Shown here piece after piece: positions 15,741 to 23,667 of a stretch of DNA of 64,000 nt (position 1 is its first letter; every line of letters begins with the position of its first letter). The position numbers were made by a program, and so were the translations under genes. The notes under the pieces were generated by a model. It was given only the letters and a program-made list of their open reading frames with translations. It was not told the DNA's origin and did not search any database. Origin of the DNA: Devosia sp. (GTDB lineage: Bacteria > Pseudomonadota > Alphaproteobacteria > Rhizobiales > Devosiaceae); contig NZ_JAFKHE010000026.1 of assembly GCF_017307495.1 (NCBI RefSeq), positions 50,938 to 114,937 of the forward strand, written 5' to 3'.

Positions 15741-16745
15741 ATGAAGGACTTCACCAAGCTCATCGGAGCGGGCGTGATAACGCTGGCACTCGGTGTCACC
15801 GGCGCCATCGCCCAGGACAAGGTGAGCTACGGCACCAACTGGCTGGCCCAGGCCGAGCACGGCGGCTTCTACCAGGCCGTGGCCGACGGCACCTATGCCA
15901 AGTACGGGCTCGACGTCACCATCCGCCAGGGCGGCCCGCAGGGCGCGAACCGCTCGCTGCTGATCGGCGGGCAGATCGATTTCTACATGGGCGGCATGAC
16001 CACTGCCATCGACGCCGTCAAGGAAGGCATCCCGACGCTGACCATCGCCTCGATCTTCCAGAAGGATCCGCAGGTGCTGCTGGCCCATCCCGATGCCGGC
16101 TTCAAGACCTTCGCCGACCTCGCCGGCGCCTCCAAGTACATCCTGTCCAAGGATGGCTTCATCTCCTACTTCACCTGGATGAAGTCGGCTTATCCCGAGT
16201 TCAAGGACGAGAAGTTCGAGCCCTACACCTTCAATCCGGCGCCGTTCATCGCCGACAAGATGGCGATCCAGCAGGGCTATGTCACCTCCGAGCCGCTCGA
16301 GATCAAGAAGCAGGCCGGCTGGGAGCCGCAGGAATTCCTGCTCGCCGACAACGGCTACGCGCCCTACTCGACCACCATCGAGGTGATGAAGCCCTGGTAC
16401 GAGGCGCACAAGGACGTGGCCAAGCGCTTCGTCGAGGCCTCGATCATCGGCTGGTACCACTACCTCTATGGTGACAACACCGCCGCCAACGAGCTGATCA
16501 AGAAGGACAACCCGGACATGACGGACGAGCAGATCGCGTTCGGCGTCTCCAAGATGAAGGAACTCGGGATCGTCGTGTCCGGCGACGCCGTCGACAAGGG
16601 CATCGGCTGCATGACCGCCGAGCGCTGGAACGGCTTTTACGAGCAGATGAAGGCCGTCGGCCTGTTTGCCGACGGCATCGACGTTTCGCAGGCCTATACC
16701 ACCGAACTCGTCTGCCAGGGCCTTGGCAAAGAGCTGGTGAAGTAG
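15741..16745 (+). CDS. NitT/TauT-type ABC transporter binding protein (NMT1/THI5-like)
   Basis: A 334-residue periplasmic protein with signal peptide 1-24 (ending GAIAQ) and the NMT1/THI5-like binding fold: YGTNWLAQAEHGGFYQA, QGGPQGANRSLL and YMGGMTTAID. ATG at 15741 is chosen because it starts the signal peptide and follows a GGGAG site; the frame extends upstream without signal-like features. Relatives bind pyrimidines, hydantoins, nitrate, taurine or thiamine precursors. It lies opposite RidA-creatininase across a 229-base divergent promoter region and ahead of the ATPase and permease. The presence of two amidohydrolases suggests a cyclic nitrogen compound as ligand. Confidence 0.87.
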   Translation: MKDFTKLIGAGVITLALGVTGAIAQDKVSYGTNWLAQAEHGGFYQAVADGTYAKYGLDVTIRQGGPQGANRSLLIGGQIDFYMGGMTTAIDAVKEGIPTLTIASIFQKDPQVLLAHPDAGFKTFADLAGASKYILSKDGFISYFTWMKSAYPEFKDEKFEPYTFNPAPFIADKMAIQQGYVTSEPLEIKKQAGWEPQEFLLADNGYAPYSTTIEVMKPWYEAHKDVAKRFVEASIIGWYHYLYGDNTAANELIKKDNPDMTDEQIAFGVSKMKELGIVVSGDAVDKGIGCMTAERWNGFYEQMKAVGLFADGIDVSQAYTTELVCQGLGKELVK

Positions 16746-16762
16746 CAGAAGCAACCTCCTCG

Positions 16763-16786
16763 GCGCGGGCAATTCCGCCCGCGCCG
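16763..16786 (+). terminator. Hairpin behind the binding-protein gene
   Basis: GGCGCGGGC and GCCCGCGCC pair over 9 bp with loop AATTCC, without a T-run. As at 5040-5066, it sits between binding protein and the next transporter gene and probably sets differential expression rather than stopping transcription. Confidence 0.55.
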
Positions 16787-16812
16787 TTCGACCCTAAAGT
16801 GGGCTTACGCAT

Positions 16813-17640
16813 TTGACTGATATCACCCTCGCCGAGCCGAGGACCGCGCCGACCACGACCCAGCCGGTCGTCTCCATGCGGAACGTCTCGAAGGTCTTTT
16901 CCAACGGAACGCTGGCGCTCAAGGACATGTCGCTCGACGTCGGTCGCGGCGAGTTTCTGAGCCTGCTCGGCCCATCGGGCTGCGGCAAATCCACGGCCCT
17001 GCGCATCATCGCGGGCCTGGGCGCACCCAGTTCCGGATCGATCGCCTGGCCCACCTCGAAGATCAATTCGAGGGGTCTGCCGGAAGGCGATGTCGGCTTC
17101 GTTTTCCAGGAACCGACGCTGATGCCGTGGCAGACCGTGTTCGGCAACGTCCACCTGCCGCTCCGGCTCGAGGGCATGAACAAGACGGCGGCCCGCCCGC
17201 GCATCATGGAATCGCTGGCCTCGGTCGGGCTCGCCGACTTCGCCGGCGCCTATCCGCGCGAACTGTCGGGCGGCATGAAGATGCGCGTCTCGATCGCCCG
17301 GGCGCTCGTCACCAAGCCCAAGCTGCTGCTGATGGACGAGCCCTTCGCGGCGCTCGACGAGATCACGCGCCAGAAGCTCAACGACGACGTGCTACGGCTG
17401 TGGAAGCAGACCGGCGTCACCGTCATCTTCGTCACCCACTCGGTGTTCGAGAGCGCCTACCTGTCGAGCCGCATCGTGGTGATGCGCGCGCGGCCGGGAC
17501 AGGTGTTCAGCGACCTGTCGCTGCAGCACACCGGCGACCGGGACTCCGAGTACCGCACGTCCGAGGAGTATCGCGCCACCACCGAGAAGGTGTCGCACGC
17601 CCTGCACGAAGCCATCCACGCCGGCGGGGGGACGCACTGA
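16813..17640 (+). CDS. NitT/TauT-type ABC transporter ATP-binding protein
   Basis: A 275-residue ATPase with Walker A GPSGCGKST (53-61), Q-loop VFQEPTLMPW, signature ELSGGMKMRVS, Walker B LLMDEPFAALDE and switch THSVFES, the SsuB/TauB/ThiZ pattern. The longest frame starts with TTG at 16813; an ATG at 16876 (MRNVSKVF) is a possible start but would drop the N-terminal leader. No clear ribosome site is seen for either. The stop overlaps the permease start by one base (TGATG). Confidence 0.88.
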   Translation: MTDITLAEPRTAPTTTQPVVSMRNVSKVFSNGTLALKDMSLDVGRGEFLSLLGPSGCGKSTALRIIAGLGAPSSGSIAWPTSKINSRGLPEGDVGFVFQEPTLMPWQTVFGNVHLPLRLEGMNKTAARPRIMESLASVGLADFAGAYPRELSGGMKMRVSIARALVTKPKLLLMDEPFAALDEITRQKLNDDVLRLWKQTGVTVIFVTHSVFESAYLSSRIVVMRARPGQVFSDLSLQHTGDRDSEYRTSEEYRATTEKVSHALHEAIHAGGGTH

Positions 17641-18512
17641 TGAGCGAGATCGTTCACAACGGACCCGGCAGCGCCGACGAAGCCGGCACCGACAGCGCCG
17701 TCGCGATCCTGCGGCCGCGCACGTCCGGCACCGAGAAGGTGCTGCGCATCGTCGTGCCGGTATCGATGCTGGTGGCGGCCGTCATCGCCTGGCACCTGGC
17801 GGTGGTGCTGAACAACATCCCGAAATACATCCTGCCCGCGCCCTATGACGTCGTACTGTCGCTGTGGAACGACTGGCCGACGCTTCTTCCGGCCCTGCTG
17901 GTGACGCTGCGCATCACCTTCACCGCACTGATCCTCGCGCTGGTCGGCGGTGTGGCCATGGCCATCATCCTCGTCCAGAGCAAATGGATCGAGCTGGCGC
18001 TGTTCCCCTACGCTGTCATCCTGCAGGTGACACCGGTCATCGCCATTGCCCCGCTGCTGCTGATCTATGTGCCCGACACGCAGGCGGTGCTGCTGATCAT
18101 CGCGTTCCTCGTCGCCTTCTTCCCGATCCTGAGCAACATGGTGGCGGGGCTGAAGAGCGTCGATCACAACCTGCTCAACCTCTACGATCTCTACGGCGCC
18201 TCGCGCTGGCAGACGCTGCTCTATCTCAAGCTGCCGGCCTCGCTGCCCTACTTCATGGCGGGGCTCAGGATCGCCGGCGGGCTGGCGCTGATCGCGGCAG
18301 TGGTCGCCGAGTTTGCCGCCGGCACCGCCGGCCAGGGCTCCGGCCTCGCCTTCCGGCTGCTCGAATCGCAGTACCGGCTCAACATTCCGCGCCTGTTCGC
18401 AGCCCTGCTGCTCCTCACCGGCACCGGCATCGCCATCTTCGGCCTTACCTCCTTCATCGCCTGGCTCGGCCTGCACCGCTGGCACGAGAGCGCGATCAAA
18501 CGGGAGAACTGA
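17640..18512 (+). CDS. NitT/TauT-type ABC transporter permease
   Basis: A 290-residue SsuC/TauC-like inner-membrane protein: a soluble N-terminal tail of about 35 residues, then some six membrane segments, and an EAA-type loop DLYGASRWQTLLYLKLPASLP. The ATG at 17640 shares a base with the ATPase stop, so translation is coupled. It gives the importer one permease subunit, expected to act as a homodimer. Repeat A copy 3 separates it from the amidohydrolase gene, which still runs in the same direction. Confidence 0.9.
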   Translation: MSEIVHNGPGSADEAGTDSAVAILRPRTSGTEKVLRIVVPVSMLVAAVIAWHLAVVLNNIPKYILPAPYDVVLSLWNDWPTLLPALLVTLRITFTALILALVGGVAMAIILVQSKWIELALFPYAVILQVTPVIAIAPLLLIYVPDTQAVLLIIAFLVAFFPILSNMVAGLKSVDHNLLNLYDLYGASRWQTLLYLKLPASLPYFMAGLRIAGGLALIAAVVAEFAAGTAGQGSGLAFRLLESQYRLNIPRLFAALLLLTGTGIAIFGLTSFIAWLGLHRWHESAIKREN

Positions 18513-18528
18513 TGGGCGCCGTGGCTCA

Positions 18529-18657
18529 CCCCTCACCCGTCTCGCGCTTCGCGCGATCCACCCTCTCCCCGACGGGGAGAGGAACGCCGACAGCGCGGCC
18601 GGCGCCCTGTTCTTCTCCCCGTCGGGGAGAAGGTGGCGCGCAGCGCCGGATGAGGGG
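18529..18657. repeat. Repeat family A, copy 3 (same orientation as copy 1)
   Basis: CCCCTCACCC to GATGAGGGG with the two CTCCCCGWCGGGGAG palindromes; the centre differs from the others (GCCGACAGCGCGGCCGGC). Only 34 bases separate it from the next ATG, and no other ribosome site is apparent there. Confidence 0.85.
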
Positions 18658-18691
18658 TTTCGGCCACCGCGCCAACGGTAGGCACCCCTAA

Positions 18692-20008
18692 ATGCACGGC
18701 ACACCCGCCCTCTCCACCGGCAGCGTCACGCTGCGCAATGCCCGCGTGCCGGCGGCCGCCATGGGCAGGATCGGCGACGGCGCGCTCGAGGCGGTCGACA
18801 TCGAGATCGTCGATGGCCGCATCGCCGCCACCCGTCCCACCGGTTCCGCGCCCGTTGCCGGCGCATCGCACGACATGGACCAGGGGCTGGTGCTGCCGGC
18901 CTTCGTCGATATCCACACCCATCTCGACAAGGGCCAGATCTGGCCGCGCAAGGAGAATCCGGACGGCACCTGGCTGGGCGCCCTGCTCGCCGTCGCCAAC
19001 GATCGCGAACGGCTCTGGGCTGCCTCCGACATCGAGCGGCGCTTCGATTTCGCGCTGCGCTGCGCCTTCGCGCATGGCACCGCCGCCATCCGCACGCATC
19101 TCGACAGCGCCCCGCCGCAGCACGAGATCAGCTGGGCCCTGTTCGAACAGATGCGGGAGCGATGGGCCGACCGGATCGAGCTGCAGGCCGTCTCCATCGT
19201 CGGCCCCGACACGCTTGTGAACCCGGCCGAACTCGATGCCGTGGCGCGGCAGGTGAAGGCCTCGGGCGGCATCCTGGGCGGCTCCGTCGCCGCCTACGAT
19301 CGCTCGAAGGAGGCGATGCTGCGCGTGGTCGAGAAGGCCGGCGAGCTCGGGCTCGACCTCGACCTGCACACCGACGAGACCGACGATCCCGCCGCGCACG
19401 CCCTGCTCCACCTCGCCGAAGCCGTGCTCGAGACCGGCTATAAGGGCAAGGTCATGGCGGGGCACTGCTGCGTGCTCACCGTGCAGGACGAGCGCACGGT
19501 CCGGACCACGATCGACAAGGCGGTCGAGGCCGGCATCGCCATCGTGTCGCTGCCGATGTGCAACATCTACCTGCAGGACCGCGAGAACGGGAACGGCGAC
19601 GTGCGCACGCCCCGCCGGCGCGGCGTCACCCTGCTCAACGAGTTCAAGGCCGCCGGCGCCGTGGTGGCCATCGCGTCGGACAATACGCGCGACCCGTTCT
19701 ATGCCTATGGCGACCTCGACGGGGTGGAAGTGCTGCGCGAAGGCGCGCGCATCCTCCATTTCGACCATCCGCAGGACCAGGCCTGGGACTGGGTGCGCGC
19801 CGTCGGCTCGGCGCCCGCCGCGCATGCCGGCTTCAGGTACAGGGCGGTGATTGAGCCCGGGGCGCCGGCCGACCTCGTGCTGTTCCGCGCCCGCACCTGG
19901 ACGGAACTCAACGCGCGGCCGCAGATGGACAGGATCGTCCTCAGGTCGGGCCGCGCCATCGACACCACGCTTCCCGACTATCGCGAACTCGACGACCTGA
20001 TGGAGTAA
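18692..20008 (+). CDS. Cytosine-deaminase-like amidohydrolase
   Basis: A 438-residue metal amidohydrolase. HTHLDK (His75, His77), HTDETDD (His226, Glu229), GHC (His258) and SDN (Asp330) are the metal ligands and proton shuttle of the cytosine/isoguanine deaminase clade, followed by RDPFYAYGD. The family deaminates or hydrolyses ring nitrogen compounds such as cytosine, creatinine or isocytosine. With a creatininase-family hydrolase and RidA near by, it is likely to act in the same pathway. The FAD oxidase starts 3 bases after its stop. The actual substrate is unknown. Confidence 0.86.
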   Translation: MHGTPALSTGSVTLRNARVPAAAMGRIGDGALEAVDIEIVDGRIAATRPTGSAPVAGASHDMDQGLVLPAFVDIHTHLDKGQIWPRKENPDGTWLGALLAVANDRERLWAASDIERRFDFALRCAFAHGTAAIRTHLDSAPPQHEISWALFEQMRERWADRIELQAVSIVGPDTLVNPAELDAVARQVKASGGILGGSVAAYDRSKEAMLRVVEKAGELGLDLDLHTDETDDPAAHALLHLAEAVLETGYKGKVMAGHCCVLTVQDERTVRTTIDKAVEAGIAIVSLPMCNIYLQDRENGNGDVRTPRRRGVTLLNEFKAAGAVVAIASDNTRDPFYAYGDLDGVEVLREGARILHFDHPQDQAWDWVRAVGSAPAAHAGFRYRAVIEPGAPADLVLFRARTWTELNARPQMDRIVLRSGRAIDTTLPDYRELDDLME

Positions 20009-20011
20009 CTG

Positions 20012-21421
20012 ATGGACATCACTGGCTTCCGCGCCGCGATCGGCGACATTCCGGTCGAAGACAACCCCCGCATCGTGCAGCAGAAGAGCCGCGACCATTA
20101 CTGGTACTCGCCGCGGCTGAAGCAGCAGCTCGAGGGCGTGACCGCCCAGATCGTCGTCTCGCCGCGCAGCATCGACGAAGTGGTCACCGTGCTGCGCGAG
20201 GCGTTCAGGTACGAAGTGCCGGTGACCCCGCGCGGCGCCGGCACCGGCAATTACGGCCAGGCCATGCCGCTCTCGGGCGGCGCGATACTGAACCTGATGA
20301 ACCTCGACAAGGTGATCAGGATCGAGCAGGACCGGGTCCGCGCCGAGGCCGGCATCGTGCTCGAGCAGCTCGACGAGCAGACGATCCACGCCGTCAACGG
20401 AGAGCTGCGCTTCCACCCCTCGACCTACCGCATGGCCTCGCTGGGCGGCTTCATCGCCGGCGGGTCGGGCGGCGTGGGCTCCATCCGCTGGGGCGGGCTG
20501 CGCAATTTCGGCAACATCCTCGGGCTCAAGGTCGTCACCTGCGAGGCCGAGCCGCGCGTCCTCGACCTCAAGGGCCCGGACATCCTCAAGGTCGCGCATG
20601 CCTACGGCACCAACGGCATCATCGTCGAAGCCGAGATGCCGCTGACCGCGCATTACGACTGGGTCGACATGATGGTCGGCTTCGACTCGATCCTCGAGGC
20701 CTGTGCCTTCGCCGAGCAGGTGGCGCTGCAGGACGGGCTGCTGTGCAAGGAAATCTCGCCGGTCGCCGCACCCATGGCCTACGACTACTTCAATCGCCAC
20801 CGCCCCTACATCCGCAACCGCGAGCAGTCGGTCGTGCTGCTGATGGTGGCGCCCGCGGCGGTTCCGGCCATGGTCGATTTCGTCGGCTTCCACGAAGGCG
20901 ACCTGCTGTATCGGGCTGACACGCTGACGTCGGAGGAAAGGGCCAAGCTCCCGCCGATCTACGAGCTCGCGTGGAACCACACCACGCTGCGCGGCCTGAA
21001 GATCGACCCGACCATCACCTACCTCCAGACCCAGTATCCGGACCTGGCGCATGTGAAGTGGGCCATCGACACGTTCGGCGACGAGATGCCGATGCATATC
21101 GAGATGACCCGCTTCGATGGTCGTGTCGTGTTCTCCGGCCTGCCGGTGGTGCGCTACAGCTCCGAGGAGCGCCTCGAGGAGATCATCCGGCTGCACGAGG
21201 AGAACGGCTGCCTCGTCTTCAACCCGCATCGCTACACGCTCGAGGAGGGCGGCATGAAGCGGACCGACCGGGCGCAGCTCGCCTTCAAGAAGGAAGCCGA
21301 TCCCAAGGGCATCCTCAACCCGGGCAAGATGGTGGCCTGGGATGATCCGGATTTCGACTTCGAGTCGGGACGCACCTGGCTGTTCACCGGCCTCTACACC
21401 CTGGGTGGCGCGGCGGAATGA
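20012..21421 (+). CDS. FAD-linked oxidase (FAD_binding_4, glycolate-oxidase GlcD-like)
   Basis: A 469-residue flavoenzyme of the vanillyl-alcohol-oxidase/PCMH superfamily. The FAD-binding part (about 45-215) shows PRSIDEVVTVLREA, PRGAGTGNYGQAMPLSGG and AEAGIVLEQLD; GGFIAGGSGGVGSIRWG follows. The C-terminal NPGKMVAW end is typical of D-lactate/glycolate dehydrogenase-like proteins. It would oxidise a hydroxy acid or ring intermediate. It lies tightly between the amidohydrolase and quinone reductase genes, whose start overlaps its stop by ATGA; the reductase could pass electrons onward. Substrate unknown. Confidence 0.85.
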   Translation: MDITGFRAAIGDIPVEDNPRIVQQKSRDHYWYSPRLKQQLEGVTAQIVVSPRSIDEVVTVLREAFRYEVPVTPRGAGTGNYGQAMPLSGGAILNLMNLDKVIRIEQDRVRAEAGIVLEQLDEQTIHAVNGELRFHPSTYRMASLGGFIAGGSGGVGSIRWGGLRNFGNILGLKVVTCEAEPRVLDLKGPDILKVAHAYGTNGIIVEAEMPLTAHYDWVDMMVGFDSILEACAFAEQVALQDGLLCKEISPVAAPMAYDYFNRHRPYIRNREQSVVLLMVAPAAVPAMVDFVGFHEGDLLYRADTLTSEERAKLPPIYELAWNHTTLRGLKIDPTITYLQTQYPDLAHVKWAIDTFGDEMPMHIEMTRFDGRVVFSGLPVVRYSSEERLEEIIRLHEENGCLVFNPHRYTLEEGGMKRTDRAQLAFKKEADPKGILNPGKMVAWDDPDFDFESGRTWLFTGLYTLGGAAE

Positions 21422-22020
21422 AGGTTCTCGTCGTTCACGCCCACCCGGTCGAGACCAGCTATAACCGCGCGCTGTTCAATGCCGTCTGCGAGGCTCTCAG
21501 GGGCAAGGGCGACGAGGTCGACGCCCTGAACCTCTACGACGAGGACTTCCAGGCCGTGATGAGCCGCGCCGAGCGGCTGGAGTATCACGACGTGCCGGGG
21601 AACCTGACGCCGCTGACCAAGCCCTATGTCGACCGGCTGCGCGCCTGCGACAAGATCGTGTTTGTCCACCCGGTGTGGAACTACGGCTATCCTGCCATCC
21701 TCAAGGGGTTCTTCGACCGCATCTTCCTGCCCGGCGTCAGCTTCGTGCTCGAGGGCGGCGATGCCCCCGACAAGGGCAAGCTGGTGCCGGGAATGAAGAA
21801 CATCAGGAAGGTCGCCTACGTCACCACCTACGGCGGCGACCGTTTTCGGACCTGGATCATGGGCGACCCGCCCCGCCGCCTCGCCATGCGCTGGGCCTGG
21901 GCCACGTTCGGCACGCTGCTGCCCCCGACCTACCTCGCGCTCTACGACATGAACAACCAGAGCGAGGCCGGCCTCACCGGCTTCATCGACAAGGTGAAGC
22001 GCAAGATGGCGAAGTTCTGA
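21418..22020 (+). CDS. NAD(P)H dehydrogenase (quinone), flavodoxin-like fold
   Basis: A 200-residue soluble protein of the NQO1/KefF/MdaB family. The N terminus KVLVVHAHPVETSYNRAL is the FMN/FAD phosphate loop; FVHPVWNYGYPAILKGFFDRIFLPG is the family core motif. It reduces quinones or similar acceptors with NAD(P)H. Coupling by ATGA overlap with the FAD oxidase suggests a joint redox step at the end of the second catabolic module. Confidence 0.87.
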   Translation: MKVLVVHAHPVETSYNRALFNAVCEALRGKGDEVDALNLYDEDFQAVMSRAERLEYHDVPGNLTPLTKPYVDRLRACDKIVFVHPVWNYGYPAILKGFFDRIFLPGVSFVLEGGDAPDKGKLVPGMKNIRKVAYVTTYGGDRFRTWIMGDPPRRLAMRWAWATFGTLLPPTYLALYDMNNQSEAGLTGFIDKVKRKMAKF

Positions 22021-22021
22021 T

Positions 22022-22084
22022 CCCTCCTTGTCCTCCCCCGCGGGGCGGGGGAGGGGGACCGGCGAAGCCGGTGGAGGGGGCGGC
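22022..22084. repeat. GC-rich palindromic repeat, family B-like variant
   Basis: CCTCCTTGTCCTCCCCCGCGGGGCGGGGGAGGGGGACCGGCGAAGCCGGTGGAGGGGG contains a CCTCCCCCG/CGGGGGAGG hairpin and a short ACCGGCGAAGCCGGT hairpin. It directly follows the quinone-reductase stop and may end that transcript. Confidence 0.6.
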
Positions 22085-22116
22085 CACGAGCGCAAGACTA
22101 TCGCCACCCCCACCGG

Positions 22117-22192
22117 GTCATTCCCGCGAAAGCGGGAACCTCTGTTCGCGACGGCCGCCAAAAACGAAGATCCCCGCTTTCGCGGGGATGAC
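22117..22192. repeat. Repeat family C, copy 1 (REP-like)
   Basis: GTCATTCCCGCGAAAGCGGGAACC is matched by GATCCCCGCTTTCGCGGGGATGAC in inverted orientation 30 bases away. Copy 2 at 23554-23630 is almost identical in both arms and differs in the centre. Confidence 0.85.
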
Positions 22193-22283
22193 ATCGAGTG
22201 CGTGGTGGTTTCAGGGGCCGTTCATCCCCCGTCAATGAGCCGTTCAGAATCGCCGGATCCGACGGTCAGTATCCCTGCGCTGA

Positions 22284-23312
22284 TCAGCCGAACTTCCAGC
22301 CGCGCTTGAACTGGTAGAAGACGTGCATGCCGATCTTGGTGACCTTCTTCATGCGCGGCGCCCAGTGCGGATAGACGTAGGTGGCATGGTAGTGGGTCGC
22401 GTAGCCGACCTCGGTCAGGTACTCCTTGCCGGCGATCACGTCCTTGGCGATCTGCATGGCCTGGTCCCAGGACTTCTGCTCGGTTACGCGCTCCGGTATC
22501 CCGTCGCAGGCAAAGGAGAATTGGCAGGCGTTGCGCTTGTTCTGGTTCTGGAACACCACGCCGCAGATCGTATCGGGATAGAGCCGGTGGGCGACGCGGT
22601 TCATCACCACCTGCCCCACCGCGACCTGGCCGCGATAGCTCTCGCCGCGCGCCTCGAAATAGATGGCGGTGGCCATGCACCAGAGCTCCTTGTCGGAGAC
22701 CTTCTTGCCCTTCTTGTCCATCAACGGACCGTCGAACACCGTGGCCGGCAGGTCGGCGCGCGCATAGGCGAGCTTGTCCGACATGGTGAGCGGGGTGGGC
22801 ACGCCGCTGCCGGCCAGGCCCTCGATGGCGTCGAGCGCAGGCGTCGTCAGCGCCGGATCGATCGAGGCGACGGCGACCGGCATCGAGGGTGGGGTCGTGG
22901 TGACGGAGAGCTCGGCGGCCGCCGTCGCAACGGGAGCAACACCGGCCGGCTTGTCCTTGTTGCGGAGCGCAGCGATCTGGGCGCGGATACCCTCGAAGCT
23001 GCGCGTGACCTCGGCCAGCGCCACTTCAGGACGGTCGCGGTCCTGCTTCAGCGCCCGATTGGTGCCGACGAAGCTCTCGGACAGGAAGATGTTGTCGATC
23101 GATCCGGTGATGATGACGTCGGAACCAGACCGGGTGATCGTTGGTTTGGTGAGAGTAGCCTCGTAGGCCTCGCGCGAGCCGAGGTCCGGCGCGTGGGCGG
23201 CGCCGGTCAGGCCGGCAATGGCGAAAGCCGCGAGCGCGAAGCCCGCACAGGCCTTCAGCACGGCGAGCTCATGGCGAGCCCGGTGCACGGGGGTGGTCCG
23301 GTAGTGGGCCAT
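22284..23312 (-). CDS. Cell-wall hydrolase, SleB domain
   Basis: A 342-residue protein with a membrane anchor or signal near residues 20-45, a low-complexity middle region and a C-terminal SleB/Hydrolase_2 domain (about 205-342): WCMATAIYFEARGES, GQVAVGQVVMNRV, CGVVFQN and CQFSFACDG, with Glu in YFEARGE as likely catalytic residue. SleB-type enzymes are lytic transglycosylases or amidases acting on peptidoglycan; in non-sporing alphaproteobacteria they take part in wall remodelling. It stands alone, converging on the quinone reductase, with its own upstream region of 355 bases. Confidence 0.88.
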   Translation of the reverse strand: MAHYRTTPVHRARHELAVLKACAGFALAAFAIAGLTGAAHAPDLGSREAYEATLTKPTITRSGSDVIITGSIDNIFLSESFVGTNRALKQDRDRPEVALAEVTRSFEGIRAQIAALRNKDKPAGVAPVATAAAELSVTTTPPSMPVAVASIDPALTTPALDAIEGLAGSGVPTPLTMSDKLAYARADLPATVFDGPLMDKKGKKVSDKELWCMATAIYFEARGESYRGQVAVGQVVMNRVAHRLYPDTICGVVFQNQNKRNACQFSFACDGIPERVTEQKSWDQAMQIAKDVIAGKEYLTEVGYATHYHATYVYPHWAPRMKKVTKIGMHVFYQFKRGWKFG

Positions 23313-23667
23313 CAGTACGCTTTACTATCCACGCGGGTACGCAACACGACGCGCCGGCACTTCAATTAAACTGTGACGCAAATGCCGGACGTCGAGATAA
23401 TGCGGGTTTAGGGTTAGCCGCTGGTAAACAGCCCGATCTTGGCGCGGGAAGGGGCCGGACATGGCCGGGTCGGGGCGATGTCGGGACGAATTGGGGCAAT
23501 GAGATTGACTTAATGCTGAGCGGAGTGGCCCCGGCCTTTTCCACAACCACAGGGTCATTCCCGCGAAAGCGGGAACCTCTGTTCTGAGGTGCCTGCCAGG
23601 AACGGAGATCCCCGCTTTCGCGGGGATGACACGTTGCACTGACCGACACGGGTGGCGGCCGGTCGCC
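23313..23667. other. Intergenic region upstream of the SleB gene
   Basis: 355 bases without a supported gene. It must hold the SleB promoter (reading left) and includes repeat C copy 2. Its AT-richer part, around TTCAATTAAACTGTGACGC at 23362, is the likely promoter zone. On the SleB strand TTTA-N7-CTAA is a weak CtrA-like match, not convincing by itself. Confidence 0.5.
23554..23630. repeat. Repeat family C, copy 2
   Basis: Same arms as copy 1 (GTCATTCCCGCGAAAGCGGG and CCCCGCTTTCGCGGGGATGAC) around a different 25-base centre. It ends just before the stop of the PPDK-like gene and could serve as its terminator. Confidence 0.85.

Noticed and set aside
18533..21229. Minus-strand frame of about 900 codons opposite the amidohydrolase and FAD oxidase
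   Set aside because: Shadow of two well-conserved plus-strand enzymes; the translation has no domain and runs through repeat A.
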